A stretch of 64,000 nt of DNA from Streptomyces formicae (GTDB lineage Bacteria > Actinomycetota > Actinomycetes > Streptomycetales > Streptomycetaceae). Below, piece after piece: positions 53,896-64,000 of this stretch. Positions within the stretch are counted from its first letter, which is position 1. The number at the start of each line of letters is the position of its first letter. Position numbers and translations under genes: made by a program. The notes below the pieces were generated by a model. It made no database searches, was not told the DNA's origin, and worked only from the letters and a program-made list of their open reading frames with translations. Location: assembly GCF_022647665.1 (NCBI RefSeq), contig NZ_CP071872.1, positions 3,410,001 to 3,474,000 of the forward strand, given 5' to 3'.

Positions 53896-53969
53896 GGCCG
53901 GGAGGGTCGGGCGGCTGGGAGGTCGGGCGGCCGGGTGCGAGGCCCCACCCCCCCAGAGCCTCCCACCCG

Positions 53970-55295
53970 TCAGCTGCTCCGCCGTGTGACGCCTTCCATC
54001 GGCCGCACACGCAGCATGCGACCCAGCGGCGCGCACGACGCGGCCCACACAAGGCCCGCACCGCAGATCAGCGTCGCCGCCCAGGCCCACCCCGGCAGAC
54101 CCGACAGCGGAGTCCCCGTCTTCCCGCCCAGCGGCAGCATCACCGCACAGGCGGCGAGCACCCCCGCGCCCACGCCCGCCAGCGCAGTGACCGCCCCTTC
54201 GGCCACCACCACCGACACGACCTGCCGCTTCCCCGCCCCCACCGTCCGCAGCAGGGAGAACTCCCGCAGCCGCTCCAACGTGAGCATGACCAGCGTGTTC
54301 GCGGCCACGAGGCCCGCGAAGCCCGCGTACAGCAGCGTCCCGAAGACCTCCATCCAGTCCGGGTCCCCGGCCCCGGTCAGTGACACGAACTTGGCCAACG
54401 CGAACGCCGTCACCAGCGCGATCGGTGTGATCGCGGCCGACAGCCGGCGCGACCGCGCCCGGCACCCCGCGACCGCCAGCTCTCCCGCCGCACCGGCGAA
54501 GCTCCGCAGCGGGGGCGCCGCGACGGCCGTCGCCACCCGCCCGATCCAGGGTCCGGCGAGCCCGATCGCGACGAGGTGGGCCAGCAGCACGATCGGGATC
54601 TCGGACGCCGCGTCCTCCGCGGAGCCCGCGCTCGCCGCGGCCGTGAGTGCGCCCGCGCCGGCGACAAAGACGAGGGAGGCGAACCCTCTGAACCGGCCGG
54701 GCCGTTCACCGCCCTGCACGGTCGTGTCCGCGAGCGCCGCCGACGGGCGGGTACGGGACGCCCGCCAGGCGGCGATCATGCCGCCGAGCTGCGACGAGAC
54801 CACCAGCACCCCGGCCGCCGCGAAGAACGGCGGCAGCCCCACGCTCAGCACCATCCCGTCCGGGACCATGCCCTGCCCCGCCAGACCGGCGAACCAGAAC
54901 CCGGCCAGCAGCGCCCCCAGTCCGTACCCGACGGGCAGCGCCAGCAGCGCCGTGCAGAGCGCCTCCGTCGCCACCATGCGCCGGATCTGCCACGGCGCGG
55001 CGCCGACCGCCCTCAGCAGCGCGCTCTCACGCCGCCGCTGCGCGACGGCCAGGGACATGACCTGGCCGATGACGAAAATCGACAGGTAGACGGTCAACAG
55101 GCTGAAGGCCACGCCCATTTCGGAGAGGCTCGCCTGTCCCGGCGACACGGGAGCGCCGGCCGCGGAGACGGCCATGGCCACGCAGGCGGTGACGACCGTC
55201 GCGGAGAAGACGAGGGCGGCGAACGTCCCGGCGAAAGCCGAGGGGCGGGCCTTCACGGAGGCGGTGGCGAGGCCGGTGGTGGTGAGGAGGCTCAT
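53970..55295 (-). CDS. FtsX-type ABC transporter permease
   Basis: The 441-residue permease has two FtsX domains. The first has helices in FAGTFAALVFSATVVTACVAM, MGVAFSLLTVYLSIFVIGQVM and LGGMIAAWRAS. The second has LLYAGFAGLVAANTLVMLTL, AEGAVTALAGVGAGVLAACA and WAWAATLICGAGLVWAASC. The cytoplasmic segment RRRESALLRAVGAAPWQIRRMV is typical of the MacB/BceB superfamily. The ATPase gene lies 46 bases upstream. Linked to a NarL-type two-component system, the pair probably exports or relieves a membrane-active compound. Confidence 0.92.
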   Translation of the reverse strand: MSLLTTTGLATASVKARPSAFAGTFAALVFSATVVTACVAMAVSAAGAPVSPGQASLSEMGVAFSLLTVYLSIFVIGQVMSLAVAQRRRESALLRAVGAAPWQIRRMVATEALCTALLALPVGYGLGALLAGFWFAGLAGQGMVPDGMVLSVGLPPFFAAAGVLVVSSQLGGMIAAWRASRTRPSAALADTTVQGGERPGRFRGFASLVFVAGAGALTAAASAGSAEDAASEIPIVLLAHLVAIGLAGPWIGRVATAVAAPPLRSFAGAAGELAVAGCRARSRRLSAAITPIALVTAFALAKFVSLTGAGDPDWMEVFGTLLYAGFAGLVAANTLVMLTLERLREFSLLRTVGAGKRQVVSVVVAEGAVTALAGVGAGVLAACAVMLPLGGKTGTPLSGLPGWAWAATLICGAGLVWAASCAPLGRMLRVRPMEGVTRRSS

Positions 55296-55341
55296 GCGGA
55301 CACCTCCCGCACGGGACGGGCCGCGATCCGGGCGGGGAACG

Positions 55342-56031
55342 TCATGCGGGCACCCCCGCCGTGTCCTGGACGAGCCGGCCCGCCGCGAGCCGCAGCACCC
55401 GGTCCGCGCGGGCGGCGACCTCCGGGTCGTGCGTGACGACGACGACCGTGGCTCCGTACGCGCTGACCGCCTCCCGCAGCAGCCCCAGCACCCCCGCCGC
55501 GGTCTCCTGGTCCAGCGAGCCGGTCGGCTCGTCCGCGAAGACGACGTCCGGCTCGGTGATGAGCGCGCGGGCGATGGCCACGCGCTGCTGCTGCCCGCCG
55601 GAGAGCTCTCCCGGCCGCGCGCCCTCGCGCCCGTCGAGCCCGACACGGGCCAGCATGCGGCGGGCCCGGGCGGGGTCGCGGCGCTTGCCGGCGAGGCGGA
55701 GGGGGAGCAGGACGTTCTCCTGCGCGGTGAGCGTGGGCAGCAGGTTGAACGACTGGAAGACGAAGCCGATGCGCTCACGCCGCAACCGGGTCAGCCCCCG
55801 CTCACCCATCGCGCTGATCACCTGCCCGCCCAGCCGCACGGTGCCGGCGGTCGGCTTGTCGAGCCCGGCCGCGCACTGCAGAAAGGTCGACTTGCCGGAG
55901 CCGGAGGGACCCATGACGGCGGTGAGGGAGTGGGCGTACAGCCGGGCGTCGAGATCGCGCAGGGCGTGCACGGTGTGCGGCCCGTGGCCGTAGGTCCGGC
56001 TGACGCGCTCCAGTTCAAGGACGGTTCTCAT
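55342..56031 (-). CDS. ABC transporter ATPase (MacB/LolD type)
   Basis: The 229-residue ATPase has Walker A GPSGSGKST, Q-loop FVFQSFNLLP, signature LSGGQQQRVAIARAL, Walker B VVFADEPTGSLD and H-loop VVVVTHDPEVA. This is the form that partners FtsX-type permeases. ATG 56031 gives the usual MRTVLELERVSRTYG start. It is the first gene of the minus-strand operon ATPase-permease-kinase-regulator. Confidence 0.95.
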   Translation of the reverse strand: MRTVLELERVSRTYGHGPHTVHALRDLDARLYAHSLTAVMGPSGSGKSTFLQCAAGLDKPTAGTVRLGGQVISAMGERGLTRLRRERIGFVFQSFNLLPTLTAQENVLLPLRLAGKRRDPARARRMLARVGLDGREGARPGELSGGQQQRVAIARALITEPDVVFADEPTGSLDQETAAGVLGLLREAVSAYGATVVVVTHDPEVAARADRVLRLAAGRLVQDTAGVPA

Positions 56032-56286
56032 GGTCCGACCGTACGAAGGCACAGGTCAGGGGCGCGATGGGGAAAGCACCCGGATCGGGGGTTCGGTTCT
56101 TCCGAACCGCCCGCCCGACCGAGAGATCCGACCCCAGCCACCGCCGGATGCTCTCGTGGTGAACCGGCCGCGTAGGAACGGGAGTGGGTGTTCAGCCAAC
56201 TGCCACCGCACGGTCACGGCCGTCCAGCACAGTGCGCCCTGGTTGAGGGTCATTTGCCGACCTTCATGGCACTGAGGAGCGCACAG

Positions 56287-58200
56287 ATGAACGCAGAAGG
56301 GCAGAGCCTGCCCACCAGCCGGCCTCGCAGACGGGCGTTGCTGCAGGCTGCGATGGCCGTCCCGGCGGCCGGCGCGGTCGCCGTGGCCGGGGGTGGGACG
56401 CCCGCCGAGGCCGCGTCGAGGACGGCTGCTTCGAGGGCGGCCGCGTCGCGGACGGCCTCCGGCCGGTTCGACGCGGAGAGCCCGCGGTTCGCACTGGCCG
56501 TGCTGCCGGACACGCAGTACCTCTTCGACGCCGACAGCTCCGACCCCGAGCCGCTGCGGGCCACGTTCCGCTATCTCGTCTCGGAGCGGGGGAAAGCCAA
56601 CATCGCCTTCATGACCCACCTGGGCGATGTCACCGAGCACGGTACGAGCGACGAGATCGAGCTCGCCGCGGACACCTTCGGAACCATCCACGGCAAGGTT
56701 CCGTACAGCGTTCTCGCCGGCAATCACGACATCAAGTCGAGCACCGACGACCAGCGGGGTGACAGCGCCTACCTGTCCTCCTTCGGGCCGGACCGGTACG
56801 CGTCCATGCCGACGTTCGGCGGCGCGTCGCCCGACGGGTACAACACCTTCCACATCCTGCGTGCCGCCGATCGCGAATGGCTCGTCCTCGCGCTGGACTG
56901 GCGGATCTCCGAGGCCGGACTGCGCTGGGCACAGCGGGTCCTCGACACGCACCCGACGCTTCCGGCGATTCTGACCACCCACGACCTCGCCTGGGCCGAC
57001 GACGAGGGCCAGGCACAGCTGTCGACCCACGGCCAGCGGCTCTGGGACGGCATCATCCGCGGCAACGACCAGATCTTCCTGGCGCTGGGCGGGCACTACT
57101 GGCCGCCGGGGCGGACCGTCCTGACCAACGACGCCGACAACGATGTCCACGTACACATCACCAACTACCAGGACCGCTACTACGGCGGCGCCGGGATGAT
57201 CCGCCTCTACGGCTTCGACCTGGCCCGCAAGACCATCGACGTGGAGACGTTCTCGCCCTGGTTCCTCGACCGCGGCCCGGAGAAGCGCACGCTCCTGGAG
57301 GCCGAGACGGTCGAACTGACCGGAGCCGCGGACCGGTTCAGTCTGGACGTCGACTTCGAGCGGCGCTTCGCCGGCTTCGCGCCCGTCGTACCGCCGAGGC
57401 CCCGTCCGGCCGCCGCCGTGATGCCGCGCGGCACCGTCGCCTACTGGCGCTTCGACGCCTCCGGAACGGCGGCGTCGGGCAAGGACGGCACGCCCGTCGG
57501 GTCCGGCACGGTGGTGCGTGACCTCAGCGGCCACGGCAACGACCTCACGGCCTCCCGCCTGCACTCCAGCGCCCCCGAGGTCCTCACCTGGTCGGCGGAG
57601 CACCACCGCGGGCAGCCCGCCCACGCCAGCCTCCGCTTCGACGGCGGCAAGCAGCCGGACCGGGGTGCCGTCCTGACCACCGCGGACCACGCCCCGCTCA
57701 ACTCGGAGAAGTTCACCTCGGGCTACACCATCGAGACCTTCATCAAGCTCCCCGAGCCGTTCGAGGGCGACCACGCGTGGATGGGCATCCTGAGCTGGGA
57801 GGGCCGCAGCGGTGACGCCGGCAAGACCACCGGCTGGTCCCCCGACGAGCCCACCTGCAGCCTCAACCTGTCGCCCGAGCGCTTCCTGCAGTTCGTGGTC
57901 TATCCGCACAAGCAGGACGCCGACCCGACCTCGTGGAGCCACGCGGTGCCGGTGGGCCGCTGGATGCACATCGCCATGGTCAACGACGGCCGGCGCACGG
58001 TGATGTACGTGGACGGTTCGAAGATCGCCCGGAACCCCGCCCAGCCCTCGACGGGCATCGCCACGCTGGGCAAGCCGTTCGCCATCGGAGGGACCCAGTT
58101 CAACGAGGCTTTCGGACAGGGCTTCTACGGCTGGATAGGTGACACCCGCATCGTCAACCGCCCCTTGAAGCCGCGGGACTTCATGGCGCTGTCCGACTGA
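56287..58200 (+). CDS. Secreted metallophosphoesterase with C-terminal LamG domain
   Basis: The 637-residue protein has a twin-arginine-type signal (RPRRRALLQAAMAVPAAGAVA). A calcineurin-like phosphoesterase domain follows with the metal motifs VLPDTQY, THLGDVTEHG, LAGNHDIK and LALGGHYWP. The C-terminal laminin-G-like domain (VAYWRFDASG, SLRFDGGKQPDRGAVL, GWIGDTRIVNRPL) usually binds carbohydrate. ATG 56287 follows GAGGAGCG. It is probably an extracellular phosphatase or nucleotidase; the substrate is not predictable. Confidence 0.9.
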   Translation: MNAEGQSLPTSRPRRRALLQAAMAVPAAGAVAVAGGGTPAEAASRTAASRAAASRTASGRFDAESPRFALAVLPDTQYLFDADSSDPEPLRATFRYLVSERGKANIAFMTHLGDVTEHGTSDEIELAADTFGTIHGKVPYSVLAGNHDIKSSTDDQRGDSAYLSSFGPDRYASMPTFGGASPDGYNTFHILRAADREWLVLALDWRISEAGLRWAQRVLDTHPTLPAILTTHDLAWADDEGQAQLSTHGQRLWDGIIRGNDQIFLALGGHYWPPGRTVLTNDADNDVHVHITNYQDRYYGGAGMIRLYGFDLARKTIDVETFSPWFLDRGPEKRTLLEAETVELTGAADRFSLDVDFERRFAGFAPVVPPRPRPAAAVMPRGTVAYWRFDASGTAASGKDGTPVGSGTVVRDLSGHGNDLTASRLHSSAPEVLTWSAEHHRGQPAHASLRFDGGKQPDRGAVLTTADHAPLNSEKFTSGYTIETFIKLPEPFEGDHAWMGILSWEGRSGDAGKTTGWSPDEPTCSLNLSPERFLQFVVYPHKQDADPTSWSHAVPVGRWMHIAMVNDGRRTVMYVDGSKIARNPAQPSTGIATLGKPFAIGGTQFNEAFGQGFYGWIGDTRIVNRPLKPRDFMALSD

Positions 58201-58212
58201 CCGACTGACCGT

Positions 58213-58281
58213 CCGACCTGCGGACCTGCGGACCTGCGGACCGAGGACGTGCGGACCGAGGACGTGCGGACCGAGGACGTG
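58213..58281 (+). repeat. 8-bp and 15-bp tandem repeats after the phosphoesterase gene
   Basis: Three 8-bp units (cggacctg, the first with one mismatch) at 58213-58236 run directly into three perfect 15-bp units (cggaccgaggacgtg) at 58237-58281. The last unit is also part of the terminator stem. Confidence 0.92.
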
Positions 58282-58317
58282 CGGGTCGGCCCCCAACAGG
58301 GCCGACCCGCACGTCCT
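58274..58317. terminator. 19-bp perfect hairpin between convergent genes
   Basis: AGGACGTGCGGGTCGGCCC (58274-58292) pairs perfectly with 58299-58317 around a 6-base loop. It lies between the phosphoesterase gene and katG and can terminate both. Confidence 0.92.
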
Positions 58318-58365
58318 GGTTCCTGGTCGGTCGAGACCGGTCCTGACCAGCCTGACCGGCCGTGG

Positions 58366-60621
<2,256 letters not shown>

Positions 60622-60834
60622 TCACGGTGCTCTGGAACTGGGGGCGGTGGAACAGTCGGAGCACAGGCCGGTGCGATGCGGGTTCGAGCCCCGCTGCGGC
60701 GAGCGCGTGGAGAGCCTCACACACGACTTGAAGGGAGATAAGGGAGATACGGCCCTGGTCCCGTCACGTCTCTGTCTCCTGCCGCACTGGTGCCGTACTG
60801 GAGTCTTCCTGTCCCTTGGCTGTCGCCCGAACCG

Positions 60835-60862
60835 ATCCTACAATGGACAGGATCCAAGTCAA
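60835..60862 (-). promoter_or_regulatory. Probable katG promoter in the katG-fur intergenic region
   Basis: On the minus strand TTGACT (60862-60857) and TAGGAT (60840-60835) are 16 bases apart, a good vegetative promoter pointing at katG. The leader to the ATG would be over 200 bases. AAGTC-containing stretches (GACTTGAAGGGAGATAAGG near 60725; CAAGTCAAG near 60855) are candidate Fur/PerR sites. Within the 353-base gap (60598-60950) there is also an isolated tRNA T-arm-like sequence but no gene. Confidence 0.6.
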
Positions 60863-60950
60863 GAAGCGCGCCAACTCCGTATCCGATGGGAACCCGGACG
60901 TCCACTGGTAAACTTTGCGTGCCCTACCGGACCTGAAAAGGTGAACCGAC

Positions 60951-61364
60951 ATGAGTGACCTGCTGGAGCGACTGCGAGGGCGTGGCTGGCGAATGACCTC
61001 GCAGCGACGTGTCGTTGCGGAGGTCCTCGACGGCGACCACGTGCATCTGACGGCCGACGAGGTGCACGCCCGCGCGGCACAGCGGCTGCCCGAGATCTCC
61101 CGGGCGACCGTCTACAACACCCTGGGTGAGATGGTCTCCCTCGGTGAGGTCATGGAGGTCTCCACGGAGGGCCGCGCCAAGCGGTACGACCCCAACGCGC
61201 ACCACCCGCACCAGCACTTGGTGTGCTCAAACTGCGGCACGATCCGCGATGTCCACCCGACGGGCAACCCGCTGGCCGACCTTCCGGCGGCGGAGCGGTT
61301 CGGCTTCACGGTGTCCGAGGTCGAGGTCACGTACCGCGGGCTGTGCCCCTCCTGCGCGGCCTAG
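60951..61364 (+). CDS. Fur-family peroxide-type regulator (CatR/FurA-like)
   Basis: The 137-residue Fur-family repressor shows the winged helix RMTSQRRVVAEVLDGDHVHL, then EISRATVYNTLGEMVSLGEV. The regulatory metal site is HHPHQHLVC, and the structural zinc ligands are CSNCG and CPSCA. Fur proteins beside catalase genes usually act as peroxide sensors by metal-catalysed oxidation. AAAGGTGA precedes the ATG. It is transcribed away from katG, whereas many furA-katG pairs are in one operon, so the arrangement resembles CatR-type control from a shared intergenic region. Confidence 0.92.
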   Translation: MSDLLERLRGRGWRMTSQRRVVAEVLDGDHVHLTADEVHARAAQRLPEISRATVYNTLGEMVSLGEVMEVSTEGRAKRYDPNAHHPHQHLVCSNCGTIRDVHPTGNPLADLPAAERFGFTVSEVEVTYRGLCPSCAA

Positions 61365-61373
61365 GTGTATTGA

Positions 61374-62401
61374 TCACGAGCGACAGGCTCTGGGGCAGAG
61401 GTCGAGGACGACTTCGGTCGTCGGTCGGCTGCAGCAGGCGAGGACCGTGCCGGACCCGGGTGGTTCGAGGGGCTCGGGGGCGTAGGTGACGTCGCCTGAG
61501 ACGAGCGGTGTGACGCAGGTGTGGCAGACGCCCGTGCGGCAGGACCAGCGGGTGGGGATGTCGCACACCTCGGCGAGTTCGAGGGGTGAGGCGCGGGTCG
61601 GTGACCACGGTGTGGTGATCCCGCTGCGGGCGAAGGTGACGAGCGGGCCGGTGCCCGTGGGGCCGGGGGGTTGGTGCGGCCGGACCGGGGCGGTCGGCGT
61701 GACGTCGGGGTTGATGGCGGGGAGGGCGCTGAACGCTTCGGTGTGGATGCGCTCGGCGCTCAGGCCGTGTTCGCGCAGGTAGCGGCCGAGGTCGTCCATG
61801 AAGGCGGGTGGCCCGCAGAGGTAGGCGTCGGCGTTCAGGGGAAGGCCCATGTCGGCCAGTGAGCGGGCGGTCATGCGGCCCTGGCGGATGTGGGGCGCGT
61901 CGGGCCGGGGGGCGGGTTCGCCGGCTGCCGTGTAGCAGATGTGCTCGTGGCCGTGGGGGAGTTGGGCCACCAGTGCATGGGCCTCGTCCGCGAAGGCGTG
62001 GTGGGCGCGGTCGCGGGCCGTGTGGATCCACCAGACGGGGCGTGGGTCCCGTACGGCGGCGAGCCGGTGGAGCATCGCCAGCACGGGCGTGGCGCCGATC
62101 CCTGCCGAGACGAGGGCGACGGGTCCGGTGCCCTGTTCGAGTACGAAGGTCCCGCGGGGGCTTGCGACGTCCACGAGGTCCCCGGGACGGAGGTGGGCGT
62201 GGAGATGGCCGCTGACCTGGCCGTGGGGCTCGCGTTTCACGCTGATGCGGTAGGCGCCGGCGCCGGTCGCGGCGGACAGGGAGTAGCTCCGCACCGTGGG
62301 GGCGGCATCGCCCGTGGCGACGCGGAGGGACAGGTACTGGCCGGGCCGGGCCTCCGGCAGCGGCGCACCGTCGGTGGTGTCCAGGTAGATCGAGGAGACG
62401 C
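61374..62401 (-). pseudogene. MOSC/FAD oxidoreductase with ferredoxin domain, N-terminus lost
   Basis: The frame encodes an FAD/NAD-binding ferredoxin-reductase module (PGQYLSLRV, TVRSYSLSAATGAGAYRISV KREPHG, VSAGIGATPVLAMLHRL, AYLCGPPAFMDDL). A C-terminal plant-type [2Fe-2S] domain follows (CDIPTRWSCRTGVCHTC...ACCS). Homology starts abruptly at RVSSIYL near 62400. Full-length relatives carry roughly 200 further N-terminal residues, usually a MOSC domain. Upstream the frame stays open but is antisense to a DUF427 gene and not homologous. No start codon is visible near the junction, so the gene is truncated. Confidence 0.8.
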
Positions 62402-62858
62402 GAAGAGGACGAGCGGATCCTGGGGCACGCCGCGGACGCCTACCACCGCATCGACATCCGCAACACCTCCCGCACCCTGGAAGTCCGGCTCGGCGACACC
62501 GTGATCGCTCGCTCCGAGCGGCCCGTCGTGCTCTACGAGTCCGGTTTCGCCCCGCGCTGGTACGTACGTACCGCGCGCCGACGTCGACGAGACCCGGCTG
62601 CGCGCCGTGGAAGGACAGACCTTCTGCCCCTACAAGGGCCTGTGCGACTACTACGACATCGGCGAAGCGAGCCGCGCCGCCTGGTCGTACCGCGACGCCT
62701 ACGAGGAGGTCGGGCGGATCGGCGGCATGGTGTCGTTCGAACCGGACCAGGTCGAGGTCCGTCTCGACGGCAAGCTCCTGGAACCGGAGCCCGGGCAGAA
62801 GGTCGTCGCCCACGGCGTCGACCGCGGTCTGGAGGCCGACGAGGCCGGCTCGGCGTGA
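62402..62858 (+). pseudogene. DUF427 protein fragment, truncated and frameshifted
   Basis: Homology to the second half of DUF427-type proteins begins without a start codon at EEDERILGHAADAYHRIDIR and continues to YESGFAPRWYV. There a 4-base duplication (gtac repeated, about 62560-62570) shifts the frame. The rest (PRADVDETRLRAVEGQTFCP YKGLCDYYDI to EADEAGSA) runs in the next frame to the stop at 62856-62858. Both the missing 5' half and the frameshift argue that it is dead. It abuts, head to head, another truncated gene on the minus strand. Confidence 0.8.
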
Positions 62859-63018
62859 GTCCCGACCAGACACCTCATTTCGCCTGATTGTCTGCTTTCG
62901 TTTGTCCTTCTGTTCCTCTTCGAAGCGTGCCTCGAAGCATCCTGTAGCACCGCCGACGCGCCGGTGCGCGGTGGCGGGCAGCACGCCGATTCCCGAAGGA
63001 CCGAAGGACCGAAGTCCC

Positions 63019-63840
63019 TTGCCCGCACCCGTCGTTCTCACCGGCCGCAGGACGCGGCTGGAGCCGCTCGGCATGCACCACGCGCAGGCCCTGGCCGAGG
63101 CCGGGGCCGAGGACCGCGCGACCGCCGCGTTCACCCTCGTTCCCCACGGTCCGGCAGCGGCCAGGAGCTATGTCGAATCCGCCCTCGCCGAACAGGCCGC
63201 GGGCCGGGCGCTGCCCTTCGCGGTGGTCGCCGTCGCGGACGGCAGGGTGCTGGGTTCGACCCGCTTCCTGGAGCTGGACTACTGGCAGGGGCCGCTGGTG
63301 TGGCCCTGCGTGCCGGGCGTCCCGTACGGGGACCCCGCCGTCGCCGTGCCCGACGCCGCCGAGATCGGCAACACCTGGCTCGCGCGGGACGCCCAGGGCA
63401 CCGGGGTGAACACCGAGGCGAAGCTGCTGATGCTGCGCCACGCCTTCGAGACCTGGGGCGTGCGCCGGATCTCCTTCCGCGCCGACGTCCGCAACCTGCG
63501 TTCGTGCGCCGCCATCGAGCGGCTCGGCGCCACCTGCGAAGGCGTCCGCCGGGCGCACTCGCGCGGGCTGGACGGCGCCGTCCGCAGCACGGCGTTCTAT
63601 TCGATCCTGGACGACGAGTGGCCCGCTGTCCGCGATGTCGTCGAGCTGCGCCTCGCCGCGGCCGCGTCGACCGCGGTTGCGGACCGGACCGCGGACGGCC
63701 GGCTCCCCGAGGGGCCGACGACGGCCGCGCCCATGGCTTCCGTGCCGATGACCTCCGTGTCGAGGCCTGCCGTGTCGAGGCCTTCCGTGCCGGCGTCTGC
63801 CGTGCCGGCGGTGGCCTGTCTCGCGCCGCACTCCGCCTGA
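63019..63840 (+). CDS. GNAT acetyltransferase (RimJ/RimL-like)
   Basis: The 273-residue protein has the RimJ/RimL-type pattern: TGRRTRLEPLGMHHAQAL, AVVAVADGRVLGSTRFLELD, AEIGNTWLARDAQGTGVNTE AKLL, VRRISFRADVRNLRSCAAIERLGATCEGVRR. This group acetylates protein N-termini or small amines; the substrate is unknown. TTG 63019 is the only in-frame start matching the family N-terminus, with GAAGGA repeats upstream. The last 50 residues are a low-complexity tail with Ser-Val-Pro repeats (SVPMTSVSRPAVSRPSVP), unlike usual family members. Confidence 0.85.
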   Translation: MPAPVVLTGRRTRLEPLGMHHAQALAEAGAEDRATAAFTLVPHGPAAARSYVESALAEQAAGRALPFAVVAVADGRVLGSTRFLELDYWQGPLVWPCVPGVPYGDPAVAVPDAAEIGNTWLARDAQGTGVNTEAKLLMLRHAFETWGVRRISFRADVRNLRSCAAIERLGATCEGVRRAHSRGLDGAVRSTAFYSILDDEWPAVRDVVELRLAAAASTAVADRTADGRLPEGPTTAAPMASVPMTSVSRPAVSRPSVPASAVPAVACLAPHSA

Positions 63841-63949
63841 TCGCGGCGGTCGGCGCCAACCTCCCGTTAACGAAAGGTCCTTGCGGGAATTCGTCCGGCA
63901 GTCGCCGTTGACCTGCCCGCATACGGCTGCGAGACTCGCGGGGCGTTCG

Positions 63950-63965
63950 AGTGGTTTAGACCATC
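63950..63965 (+). promoter_or_regulatory. DasR-like operator at the window edge
   Basis: AGTGGTTTAGACCATC matches the recalled DasR consensus AGTGGTCTAGACCACT at 13 of 16 positions. A possible -35 box TTGACC lies at 63908-63913. The target gene would start beyond the window; chitinase or N-acetylglucosamine genes are usual targets. Confidence 0.6.
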
Positions 63966-64000
63966 CGTCGGCTTCTTGCGTTCTGGTCGATCACCCCAGT

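Noticed and set aside
60678..60694. A tRNA T-arm-like sequence (GCGGGTTCGAGCCCCGC) between katG and fur
   Set aside because: No matching acceptor stem, D-arm or anticodon arm can be folded around it, so it is not a tRNA gene; at most an old fragment.

Overview
The window is a 64 kb piece of a Streptomyces-type actinomycete chromosome. The base composition is very GC-rich with strong third-position GC bias. GTG and TTG starts are common, several genes look leaderless, and the gene content is typical of the genus: melC1-melC2 tyrosinase, ergothioneine egtABCD, a large serine integrase, MHS transporters, katG with a Fur-type regulator, and PspAB/HtpX. Functions are assigned from motifs read in the translated sequence. 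No database search was possible.

Layout. 1-2.8 kb: succinate dehydrogenase/fumarate reductase sdhCAB (sdhC is only a tail). 2.9-5.7 kb: a basic amino acid antiporter and arginine deiminase. 5.9-7.2 kb: melC1-melC2. 7.2-9.5 kb: a short UvrA-like ATPase. 9.6-14.6 kb: a decayed integrated element. It truncates a flavin-dependent (LLM) monooxygenase gene and carries a frameshifted serine integrase, an IS5-type transposase remnant, an XRE/TPR regulator and two very small genes, one frameshifted. 14.6-22.1 kb: a HAD phosphatase, dodecin, two tandem GntR/UTRA regulators (one with an in-frame MITE-like insertion), a lipoprotein remnant, a GH20 hexosaminidase, a CBM3-GH16 protein and a sugar-binding lipoprotein. 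22.5-28.6 kb: ornithine-lipid genes olsBA facing egtABCD. 28.7-32.3 kb: a PARG-like protein, an ArsR-type regulator with an MFS exporter, and an alpha/beta hydrolase. 32.5-40.2 kb: a LacI regulator, an aldehyde dehydrogenase, a DUF4230 protein, thioredoxin, a flavin disulfide-reductase-like protein and a membrane protein. 40.3-43.5 kb: etfBA, a TetR regulator and a DUF35 protein, linked by repeated operators. 43.5-46.2 kb: an MHS transporter with anmK behind a strong inverted repeat. 46.3-51.7 kb: TPR protein, pirin, htpX-pspAB, DUF5709 and a ProP-like transporter. 51.8-56 kb: an ABC exporter plus NarL-type two-component system. 56.3-61.4 kb: a secreted phosphoesterase/LamG protein, katG and a divergent fur. 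61.4-64 kb: two genes truncated head to head at a deletion scar, a GNAT acetyltransferase, and a DasR-like site at the edge.

Three themes stand out. (1) Genome decay and insertion: the LLM/integrase island, the MITE-like element inside a regulator, the lipoprotein remnant and the 62.4 kb scar. (2) Clear palindromic operators that tie regulators to their neighbours: TetR-etf-DUF35, GntR-chitin/sugar genes, MHS-anmK and LacI. (3) An unusually high density of short tandem repeats, about ten arrays with unrelated units, mostly just after stop codons. No single locus is convincingly a new defence or biosynthetic system. The strongest candidates for new biology are the in-frame MITE-like insertion, the TetR/etf/DUF35 regulon and the MHS-AnmK unit.
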